Origin: Deltaproteobacteria bacterium
GTDB lineage: Bacteria > Myxococcota_A > UBA796 > UBA2385
Assembly (NCBI GenBank): GCA_016792625.1
Contig: JAEUKK010000133.1
Span: 1-45,851 of the forward strand
DNA length: 45,851 bases
Reading direction: 5' to 3'
The notes below the pieces were generated by a model that was not told the DNA's origin, ran no database searches, and worked only from the letters and a program-made list of their open reading frames with translations. Of this stretch, positions 24,803 to 33,100 are shown piece after piece (position 1 is the first letter of the stretch; every line of letters begins with the position of its first letter). A program made the position numbers and the translations under genes.

Positions 24803-27800
24803 ATGCCCTGCGCGACCCTGATCCACACCCGCCCCGCCCTCTCGCTGCTGCTCGGCCTCGGCGCCGCCTTGGCGCTCACCGCCTGTCGCACCGATGCCGA
24901 GCCCGCCAAGGTCGCGGCCACGTCCGCCGGCGTGGTCGGTGACGTCGACAACGACGGCTGGTCAACCGGGTCGGACTGCGACGACAACAACGCCACCGTC
25001 TACCCAGGCGCACAAGAGGTCTGCGATAACCTCGACAACGACTGCGACGGCCTGACCGACGAGATGGGCGTCATCGGCACGGTCTACTACTACCGCGACG
25101 TTGACGGCGACGGCTTCGGCAACCGCCTCGTGCGGGTGCGCAGCTGCTTCGCGCCCAGCGGCTACGTGTCCAGCCGCACCGACTGCAACGACAACAACAG
25201 CGCAATCAAGCCGGGCGCGACCGAGGTCTGCGACAGCGTCGACAACGACTGCGACACGCTGGTCGACGAGGCGGGCGCGGTGGGCATGCTCAGCTACTTC
25301 CCCGACGCCGACGGCGACGGGCAGGGCAACAGCGGCGGCACCGCCGTGCGCTCCTGCACCGCCCCCTCGGGCCGCGTGAACAACCGCCTCGACTGCAATG
25401 ACAGCAACGCTGCGGTCAACACCCTGGCCACCGAGGCCTGCGACACCATCGACAACGACTGTGACGGCCGCATCGACGAGGCCGGCGCGACGGGTACGGC
25501 GACCTACTACCGCGACGCCGACGGCGACACCTACGGCACCCCCTCGGTGCGCCAGACCCAGTGCTTCCCCGACCCGGGCTACGTGAGCAACGCGCTGGAC
25601 TGCAATGACACCACGACCACGGCCTACCCCGGCGCCACCGAGACCTGCGACAGCATCGACAACGACTGCGACAACCTCATTGACGAGGCGGGGTCTGTTG
25701 GTGAGTCGATCTGGTACCGCGACGCCGACGGTGACGGGTACGGTAAGCCGGCGATCACCGTGACCCGCTGCGCGGCACCGTCTGGTTATGTGGGCAACTC
25801 CACCGACTGCGCCGACGCTGTGCCCACGGTCAACCCGGGCGCGACCGAGGTCTGTGACGGCATCGACAATGACTGTGACCGGGTCATCGACCAGGTCGAC
25901 GGCGACGGCGACGGCGCCATCGCGCTCGCCTGCGCCGGCGATGACTGTGACGACGCCAACGCGCTGATCAACCCGACCCAGCCCGAGGTCTGGTACGACG
26001 GGGTCGACGCCGACTGCGACGCGGCCAGCGACTACGACGCCGACACCGACGGCTATGACAGCGACGACTACGCCGGCCTCGACTGCGACGATACGGTCAC
26101 CGCGATCAACCCGGGCGCCACCGAGCTGTGGTATGACGGGGTCGACCAGGACTGCGACGCGGCCAACGACTACGACGCCGACGCCGACGGTCAAGACAGC
26201 GATGCCTACGCCGGTCTCGACTGCGATGACAGCCGGGCCGACGTCTACGACGGGGCGACCGAGCTCTGGTACGACGGCGTGGACCAAGACTGCGCCGGGG
26301 ACTCGGACTACGACGCCGATCACGACGGCTACGACAACGACGTCGACTGCGAAGACAGCGTCGCGCTGATCAACCCGGGCGCCACCGAGGTCTGTGAGGA
26401 CGGGTACGACAACGACTGCAACGGTGACCACAACACCTGCGCACCGTACACCGCTGACACCGTCGCGCTGGCCGACCTCACCCTGACGGGTGCGGCGGTA
26501 GGCGACCGCGCGGGCCAGGGTGACCCCGGCTTCGACGGCATCGGCGACTGGGACGGCGATGGCATCGGCGACTTCGCGGTCGGCGCCCTGCGCAACGACG
26601 CAGCGGGGGCCGACGCCGGCGCGGTCTACGTGGTGCTGGGCGGCGCGCTGAGCGGCACGGCCTCGCTGTCGACCGCCGACCTGACCATCACCGGCGCGGG
26701 GGCGGGCGACAACTTCGGTCGTGGCGTCGCCGGCCTCGGCGACGTGAACGAGGACGGCTACGATGACCTGATGGTCGGCGCCATCGGCGTCGACGCCACG
26801 GGCACCGATGCGGGCGCCGCCTACCTCTTCTATGGCCCGGGCACGGGCAACCTCAACGCCGCGGCCGCGGCGGCCACCCTGCTCGGCGAGAGCGCGGGTG
26901 ACATCGCCGGAGAGATCGCCTGGACCGGCGACACCGACGGCGACGGCGCGGCCGACTTCCTGGTCGGCAGCCAGTACGGCGCGCGCGGCGGCACCCGTCG
27001 CGGGGCGGTCTACCTGTTCACCACCCCGCCCTCGGGCACCGTCAACCTGGGCACCGCGGACGTCATCTTCACCGGCGAGGTCGACAACGACGAGATCGGC
27101 GCCTCTTGCTGGGGCGCGGGTGACCTCGACGGCGACGGCCTCAACGACATCGCCATCGGCGCCCGCGGCGACGACGAGGGTGGGGCCGACGCCGGCGCGC
27201 TGTACATCTTCTCGGGCGGCCTGAGCGGCGTGCAGCCGGTCTCGGGCGCGAGCAGCAAGGTGACCGGCGCGGTGGCGGGGGCCCAGATCGGCATCGGCGT
27301 CTCGGTCTCGACCGCGGGCGACGTGAACGCCGATGGTTACGATGACCTCATCGTTGGCAACCGCAACGACGACAGCCCGTTCAGCAACGCGGGCGGGGCC
27401 TACATCCTCTACGGGCCGGTCACCGCGGGGGTGTCGAGCTTCGCCGCGGTCAACGACAAGCTGACCGGTGAGGCGATCAACGACTACACCGGCGACAGCG
27501 TCGGCCCGGCCGGCGACGTGGACGGCGACGGCTTCGACGACGTCATCGTGGGCAGCGGCTACAACGACGCCGGGGCCACCAACTCGGGCGCGATCTACGT
27601 GGTCCGCGGTCCGATCACCGGCACCGTGCCCCTGTCGGCGGCCGACATCAAGCGCGCGGGCATCGGCGCCGAGGACCGCATCCGCGGCCGGGGTGTGGGC
27701 GACGTCGACGGCGACGGCTTCGACGACGTGATGGCCGGCGCGATGAACAACGACGCGGCCGGGGCCGACGCGGGGGCGGTCTACCTCTTCTTCGGTCAGG

Positions 27801-27808
27801 GCTTCTGA
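24803..27808 (+). CDS. Lipoprotein with nine MopE motifs and seven FG-GAP repeats
   Basis: A 1001-aa surface lipoprotein. The signal peptide ends in LTAC (Cys28). Residues 45-550 hold nine MopE-type metal-binding motifs of the form DCxDxxxxxxPGAxEvCDxxDNDCDxxxDE. Five are the classic type; three have WYDGVDxDC in place of VCDxIDNDCD; the last ends in NDCNGDHNTC. From about residue 555 to the end, seven FG-GAP-like units follow (each with GDxDGDGxxDxxVGA and a GAVYxxxG strand), which should fold as a seven-bladed propeller with calcium in the loops. Repeats at DNA level make the gene prone to recombination. A binding or adhesion role is likely; no catalytic site is seen. Confidence 0.92.
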   Translation: MPCATLIHTRPALSLLLGLGAALALTACRTDAEPAKVAATSAGVVGDVDNDGWSTGSDCDDNNATVYPGAQEVCDNLDNDCDGLTDEMGVIGTVYYYRDVDGDGFGNRLVRVRSCFAPSGYVSSRTDCNDNNSAIKPGATEVCDSVDNDCDTLVDEAGAVGMLSYFPDADGDGQGNSGGTAVRSCTAPSGRVNNRLDCNDSNAAVNTLATEACDTIDNDCDGRIDEAGATGTATYYRDADGDTYGTPSVRQTQCFPDPGYVSNALDCNDTTTTAYPGATETCDSIDNDCDNLIDEAGSVGESIWYRDADGDGYGKPAITVTRCAAPSGYVGNSTDCADAVPTVNPGATEVCDGIDNDCDRVIDQVDGDGDGAIALACAGDDCDDANALINPTQPEVWYDGVDADCDAASDYDADTDGYDSDDYAGLDCDDTVTAINPGATELWYDGVDQDCDAANDYDADADGQDSDAYAGLDCDDSRADVYDGATELWYDGVDQDCAGDSDYDADHDGYDNDVDCEDSVALINPGATEVCEDGYDNDCNGDHNTCAPYTADTVALADLTLTGAAVGDRAGQGDPGFDGIGDWDGDGIGDFAVGALRNDAAGADAGAVYVVLGGALSGTASLSTADLTITGAGAGDNFGRGVAGLGDVNEDGYDDLMVGAIGVDATGTDAGAAYLFYGPGTGNLNAAAAAATLLGESAGDIAGEIAWTGDTDGDGAADFLVGSQYGARGGTRRGAVYLFTTPPSGTVNLGTADVIFTGEVDNDEIGASCWGAGDLDGDGLNDIAIGARGDDEGGADAGALYIFSGGLSGVQPVSGASSKVTGAVAGAQIGIGVSVSTAGDVNADGYDDLIVGNRNDDSPFSNAGGAYILYGPVTAGVSSFAAVNDKLTGEAINDYTGDSVGPAGDVDGDGFDDVIVGSGYNDAGATNSGAIYVVRGPITGTVPLSAADIKRAGIGAEDRIRGRGVGDVDGDGFDDVMAGAMNNDAAGADAGAVYLFFGQGF

Positions 27809-27835
27809 GCCGAGGCGGGGCCACCCACCCGCCAT

Positions 27836-27870
27836 AAGGGCGGCCCTCCCCACCGGGAGGTGCCGCCCTT
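27836..27870. terminator. Strong two-way terminator hairpin
   Basis: AAGGGCGGC (27836-27844) pairs with GCCGCCCTT (27862-27870), and CCTCCC with GGGAGG inside, around a CACC loop. It has A's on the left and T's on the right, so it can act on both strands, as needed between the two convergent genes ending at 27808 and 27876. Confidence 0.75.
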
Positions 27871-27875
27871 CGCCG

Positions 27876-28400
27876 TCAGGGGTATGCGATGGTCACAAAG
27901 AGGCCACCATCCCCATCCTCGGTGCAGCTCGCCCACTCCGGCGCGGCGCCCTCGGCCTGCAAGCAGGCGCAGCTCAGGTCGCTGACGCAGGCCCGGGGCA
28001 GCGCCGCGCACTCCGGCGTCGGGCGCCAGCCGGTGTCGGGCACCGCGCCAGGGATCTCGGTGAGGCAGTAGTGCGCGCCCACCGCGCAGTCCGTCTCGCC
28101 GCAGGCGAAGGCGCCGCCGGTGCTGCCGCCGGTTCCACCGCCTGTGCCGCCAGTCCCGCTGTCGGTGTCGGCGTCGCTGTCCGCGTCCGCATCAGCGTCG
28201 GCGTCGCTGTCCGCGTCAGCGTCGGCGTCACTGTCGGCGTCAGCGTCGGCGTCGGCCTCGTCGACGAAGGAGCCGCCACCCCCGGCGCCGTCGTCGGACT
28301 TCGGGCCGCCGCAGGCGGAGAGGGGGAGGGCCGCGGCGGCGGCGACCCCGAGCAGGACGAGGGCAGGACCGAACAAAGGCAGAGCACGGAGCGCAGACAT
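27876..28400 (-). CDS. Small lipoprotein with Asp/Ala/Ser repeat linker and Cys-rich end
   Basis: A 174-aa protein from ATG 28400, which has the near-perfect ribosome site GGAGGTGTTG directly before it; the open frame upstream is not needed. The signal ends in LSAC (Cys30). Residues 50-81 are a repeat of DADADS units, followed by a Gly/Thr-rich stretch. The C-terminal domain (residues 97-174) has about eight cysteines (in FACGETDC, HYCLTE, PECAALPRACVS, SCACLQ, ASCTED) that should form disulfides. The acidic linker probably projects the Cys-rich domain from the outer membrane. Function unknown. Confidence 0.85.
   Translation of the reverse strand: MSALRALPLFGPALVLLGVAAAAALPLSACGGPKSDDGAGGGGSFVDEADADADADSDADADADSDADADADADSDADTDSGTGGTGGGTGGSTGGAFACGETDCAVGAHYCLTEIPGAVPDTGWRPTPECAALPRACVSDLSCACLQAEGAAPEWASCTEDGDGGLFVTIAYP
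28158..28253 (-). repeat. In-frame repeats coding the DADADS linker
   Basis: About 96 bp of near-identical 6-18-bp units of the type GACGCCGACGCTGAC / GACAGCGACGC inside the lipoprotein gene. They keep the reading frame. Slippage would change linker length without breaking the gene. Confidence 0.7.
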
Positions 28401-28483
28401 CAACACCTCCGGGCCCAGGTTGCCGAGCCCAGCGCCGCCCGCAAGGCCCGCGCCGCCCGAAGCTGCCGCCGCGCAGGCGCCGG

Positions 28484-29245
28484 TCAGCCGCCGCGGGCCG
28501 CGATCGTGCACCAGCCGCCCTCGGGCAAGGGGCGCTCGATCAGCCGCCACGCGCCGTCCAGCGCGCGCAGCCCGGGGCCCCAGCGCAGCGCGCCTCTATG
28601 GGCCTCGAGCGCCTGGGCAGGCAAGCGCAGGCCCGCGCCGACCGCCTTGAGCGCGGCCTCTTTGCGCGTCCACAGGCGCAGGGCGGCCGCGCCCGGATCG
28701 GGCGCCGCGCCCACCCACGCCCGCTCGACATCAGTGAAGACAACGCGCTGCACGTCATCCCCGAAGCGCGTCAGGAGCGAGCTCTCGCCCAGCGCGGGCC
28801 CCTGCTCCACATCGACGCCGACCGCCGCGGGCGCCTGCCCGCCGCGCGGCAGCGCCACCGCGAGGACCAGCCAGCGGCCGCTGTGGCTCAGGTTGAACGA
28901 GGGGCCGGGGCCGATCAGCGCGGGGCGCCCGCCCGGCCCCACCTCGAGCCGGACCGCGCCGGGGGTGCAGCCCAGCGGCCCGGCCAAAGCCGCGCGCAGC
29001 AGGCCCCGTCCGCGCAGCAAGCGCGCCCGCGCGAGGCCGGTGGGCAGGCGGGCGAGGCGGGCGCGCTCGGCGGCGTCGAGGCCGCCGCCCTCGGTGACCC
29101 AGGGGGGAGCGGGTCCGTCCAGATCTTCGATCCAGAGCCACAGGTCATCGGCGATCACCCCACCGCGGTCGGCGCAGACCCGCAGGTGGTCGGCGAGCGA
29201 CCGCTCAATGTCTCCCGCCGCCCCTGCTCCCCCCTGCTCAGGCAC
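28484..29245 (-). CDS. Sfp-type 4'-phosphopantetheinyl transferase
   Basis: A 253-aa protein that arms carrier domains by transferring the phosphopantetheine arm of coenzyme A to a Ser. The family motifs are clear: FNLSHSG (about residue 117), VGVDVE (about 142-147, with the Mg-binding Asp/Glu) and WTRKEAALKAVG (about 193-204). Start GTG 29245 overlaps the upstream stop by 8 bp; later GTG codons are possible. Size matches the Sfp family (220-250 aa). It is the last gene of the minus-strand cluster, whose three carrier domains (one in the FAAL-PCP protein, two in the large protein) are obvious clients. Confidence 0.92.
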   Translation of the reverse strand: MPEQGGAGAAGDIERSLADHLRVCADRGGVIADDLWLWIEDLDGPAPPWVTEGGGLDAAERARLARLPTGLARARLLRGRGLLRAALAGPLGCTPGAVRLEVGPGGRPALIGPGPSFNLSHSGRWLVLAVALPRGGQAPAAVGVDVEQGPALGESSLLTRFGDDVQRVVFTDVERAWVGAAPDPGAAALRLWTRKEAALKAVGAGLRLPAQALEAHRGALRWGPGLRALDGAWRLIERPLPEGGWCTIAARGG

Positions 29246-30131
29246 CGGCGCCAGAGACCCGAGCGAGGGCCGCCGTGTCGGCCCACTCCCACCAGCGGGT
29301 CAGCAGGCCGTTGCGGGCCGCGCCGAGCACCGCGCGCTCCACCTCGACCGTGGGCCCGCCCGCCGCGCTGCGCACCCGCTCCCGCAGCCGCAGCAAGGCC
29401 GAGCCGCCGTAGGCCTCGACCTGCAGACCGACGAGCTCGCGCCGCCAAGCGGCGCCCCGCGCGCCCGAGACCGATGCGAGGGCGGCGGGACCGCTGGCGG
29501 TTCCCGCCCAGGGCAGACGGGGATCGGCCCCTCCCACCCATACGGTAAGCCCGAGGTGCGCGGCGGAGCGGAGGGCCGACCGCTGCTCCTCGACCTCTGC
29601 CTGCGCGACCGCCCGGAGCAAAGCGGCGGTCTGCTCGGTGTCTCCATCGGCGCGCACGGCGGCGCAGCTGCGGGTGCGCACCCCACCCCACCCGCCGGCC
29701 GCTGCGATCCAGGGCGGCGGGGGCTCGTCGGGGGGCGCCGCCTCGCCGCCGCGCACAGCCTCCTCCATCGCCCAGGGGTCGCTGTCCTCGTCATAGCTGC
29801 ACAGCTGCCCGCCCTCGTACCGAAAGACCCCGAGCAGGTGCTGCGAGAAGCGGCCCCCGCTGCCCCGCAGCCGCGCCCGCTCGCGCATGAGCAGCATGCA
29901 ACGGTCCCCCCACAGCTCGAGCCAGGGGGCGACATAGTCCTGCACGTCGACGTGGTCCTTGATCGCCGCATGAAAGCGCCGAAAGTCGCCGCCGACGTAG
30001 CGCCCCGCCCAGGGCAGGACCCGCGGGTCACCCGGGATCGAGAAGGTGCACGCGGGGGTGCACCGCGGCAGCACGCCATCGGTGTCGCCGACCACATAGG
30101 CCCCCAGCAGGGCCCGGGTCTGGCTCATCAT
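29238..30131 (-). CDS. Double NTF2/SnoaL-like protein
   Basis: About 297 aa from ATG 30131 (ATG 30128 is equal; a GTG at 30188 would overlap the large synthase by 29 bp). Two halves look like tandem NTF2-like folds. Each starts with a helix (TRALLGAYVVGDTDGVLPRCTPACTFSIPGD, then TAALLRAVAQAEVEEQRSALRSAAHLGLTVWVGG) and continues into curved-sheet strands with PWAGxxxG (LPWAGRYVGG, LPWAGTASG). SnoaL-type folds act as cyclases, hydratases or isomerases, or simply bind ligands. Its place between the synthase and the PPTase fits a tailoring role. I see no conserved catalytic pair, so the function is uncertain. Confidence 0.72.
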   Translation of the reverse strand: MMSQTRALLGAYVVGDTDGVLPRCTPACTFSIPGDPRVLPWAGRYVGGDFRRFHAAIKDHVDVQDYVAPWLELWGDRCMLLMRERARLRGSGGRFSQHLLGVFRYEGGQLCSYDEDSDPWAMEEAVRGGEAAPPDEPPPPWIAAAGGWGGVRTRSCAAVRADGDTEQTAALLRAVAQAEVEEQRSALRSAAHLGLTVWVGGADPRLPWAGTASGPAALASVSGARGAAWRRELVGLQVEAYGGSALLRLRERVRSAAGGPTVEVERAVLGAARNGLLTRWWEWADTAALARVSGAGA

Positions 30132-30159
30132 CGCCTGATCGGCGGTCGAAAGGCCCCGC

Positions 30160-33100
30160 TCAGCGGGCGCGGACGATGCGGAACTCACGCTTCACCTCTG
30201 GGTTGCGCCACTTGCGGGTGACCTCAAAGCTCGCCGTGCCCTTCGCGCTGCGGTGGTCGAACTTCCACCACTTCCCGCCCTCTTTGCGCTCGATGTCGAC
30301 GTGCATATCGCCGCAGTAGGTGATGTGGGTGTAGAGGAACTCGTCGTCGGGCAGCGGGTGCACAATGAGCACCTGGTCTTCAGGTTTGGCCTGTAACGTG
30401 CAGACAAAGCGCAGGTCGCCGCGCTCACAGTTGAACTTCCAGCTCACCAGATCGCTGTCCAGCTCGCGGTTCAGGTAGAGGGCGTCGATCAGGTTGCTGC
30501 GGATGACCTCACCCTTGTACACAAAAGTCAGCCAGACGCAGGGCTGGCACCAGTCGGTGAAGCGCGGCGCGATGCCCTCGAACACGAAGTCGGGGTCACC
30601 CTCAAACTGCGCGCAGTGGGCCCAGCTCCACGACTTGAGGTGCTTGGTGTCCCAGTAGTGGCCGTCGCTGGCGATCTGGTCCTTGAGCAACACCGTGTGG
30701 CCGTTGACCACCACCGTGCCGCTCAGCGCCATCTTCACGCCGTTGCTCTGGAAGTGCGGGAACAGGTCGTACTGGTCCATGCCGCTGACCCGCTCGACGC
30801 CGAGGCCGCTGCTCATGTCGAGCTGCAGGTCCCAGGTGCAGACCCCGTCCGGGCCCTCGACCCGGCCCCAGGCGCGGGTGGGGCTGAAGCCCGAGGGGCC
30901 CACCTCCATCGTCACGTCGGGGCTCGGGTGCAGCAGCGCACGCCCGAGCGGGTAGCGCTGGCGCACGGCCACGTCCTTGGTCTTGTCGCCCCGCTGCCGG
31001 AACCAGCACCAGACCTCGGCGAACTTGGCCTCTTCAATGGGACCATTGAACAACACATAGCGGATGACCATGTGCTGGTCGGTCACCGGATCGGTCCAGA
31101 GGATATAGTAGGCCTCGGCCGCGTCGACCTTTTGGCTGTCGAATCGCAGCCGCTCGTCGAGCAGGTCACCCCGTCGCGCGCCCTTGGCCAGGGCCAGCTC
31201 TTTGGGCCGCTCGTTCGCCCGCTTGCTGCGCGGCCCCGAGGGCAGGTTGTTGTAAAAGCCGTGCTTGACGAAGTGGTCGGTGTACCGCTCGAGCAGGGTG
31301 AGCTGCGGCGGCAGGTCGAACTCCATGTCGGCGATGGCGGCGAGGAACTGGGTCTTGTCGGTGGGCGGGAAGTAGACTTGCTCCTCCGACAGCGCGCGGA
31401 TGAAGTCCACGAAGGGGAAGAGCGCGTTCTTGCGCAGCCGCTCGGTCCCGAGGCTCAGCAGCTCGCGCTTCCACACATCGAAGGGCAGGCCGCGGATGGC
31501 GTAGCCCTGGTCGCGGTGCCACTCGATGAACTCGGCCACTGTCTTGCTCTGGGGGTGCAGCGAGAAGTAGGCCTTGTTGAGGTTCTTCGGCCGCTTCGCG
31601 ATATGCACGATGCTCTGGCTGACGAAGTCGATGGGCGCCATCTCCCAAGTGGTGTCGAGCAAGGGCCACGAGCCGAGTTGAATACACCCCTTGAGGAACT
31701 GGGGCATAAACTCGTCGAGCTTGTCATAACGACCGTCGGAGAGGCCGCCGACCATCCCCGGCCGGTAGATGGCCCCAGGGATTCCGCGCTCTTTGAACGC
31801 GGTCCACACCATCTTGTCGCTCGCGTACTTGGTCTGCTCGTAGCCATTGAGCAGGTCATCGGCGTAGAGCAGTGGGTTGTGCTCATAGACCGGGTTGTTC
31901 CGACCATAGCCCGTCGACATGATGACGCCCAGCGTCGACACAAAGTGCACCGCGATGGGCTTGGGCGCCGCGGCCACGGCGAGGCGCAGCACGGTCTCGG
32001 TGCTGTCGACGTTGGTCGCCTTGAGGTGCTGGTAGGGGTAGACGAAGTTGACCCAGGCCGCGCTGTGGAAGATGGTGTCGATCTCTGTCGCCAGCTGGCG
32101 GAAGCGCTCGGCCCGCATGCCCAACATCGGCTCGGTCAGATCACCGAGCACCACGCTGATCCGGGGCAACATCTCGGGCTTGAGCAGGCCATAGCGCCGC
32201 AGGTTGCCCACGATGCGGTCGAGGCCGTCCTGGGGGGTCGCCGCCCGCACGAGGCAGCGCACACGGGCGTCGGTCTGGCGCAGCAGCTCGGCGATCAGGA
32301 AGGCGCCGATGTAGCCCGTGCCGCCGGTCAGCAGCACCTCAGCCAGCGGGGCGTCGTAGGAGCTGACGTCGTAGCCGGGGTTGCGGATGTCCTCGGCGAG
32401 CACACCCTCGTCTTCGAGCGAGAACTTGTCGGCCAACAAGGCCGGCCGGCGCCCCGCCTGCACATCCTCGACCGCCTGGGCCAAGCCGGCCACCGTGGGG
32501 TCGGGGATGGTCTGCAGCGAGATGCTGTCGGGGACGCCGAGGTCCCACATGCGGGCGAAGGCCTCGGCGGCGCGCAGCGAGTCGCCGCCGAGCTCAAAGA
32601 AGTTGTCGTAGATGCCCACGCGGTCGATGCGCAGCACGTCGCGCCAGATGGCGGCCAGCTTCTTCTCCCAATTGGTCCGTGGGGTGACGTACTCGGTCTG
32701 CAAGCTCGGACGGGTCAGCTTCGACGTGGCGTCAATCGAGGCCTGCACGCGGTCCACGTCGGGGCCGGCCACCGCCAGCTCGGCGAAGCCCGCCGCGGCC
32801 GCCGCCCGCGAGCTCTGGGCCAGCGGCCCGCTGGCCGCCGCAGACGGGGGCGCCTGCTGGTCCACCGCCGCCGTCAGCGCGGCCTCGACCTCATCGAGGC
32901 CGAGCTCGACCGCGCCGACGCCCTGCGCGTCGAGCTGCAGCCCTGCGCCCAGACTGCCGAAAAAGCTGCGCGCCACAGCGTTCCGAGGGGCCGCCTCAAA
33001 GAGCAAGCGCAGCCGGTCGCAGCCCGCGGTAGCGGCGTGGGCGGCGACCGCCCGCACGAGGCTGTGCTCCACCCGGCGGCCGAGCACGCGGCAGCTCATC

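Noticed and set aside
24962..27853. A 963-codon open frame on the minus strand opposite the MopE/FG-GAP gene
   Set aside because: It is the mirror of Asp-rich repeats in GC-rich DNA. Its Val/Ala/Asp-repeat product has no domain, and the plus-strand gene has a signal peptide and clear motifs.
28158..28253. CRISPR-like array from regularly spaced short repeats
   Set aside because: The units are in-frame codons for a DADADS linker without unique spacers.
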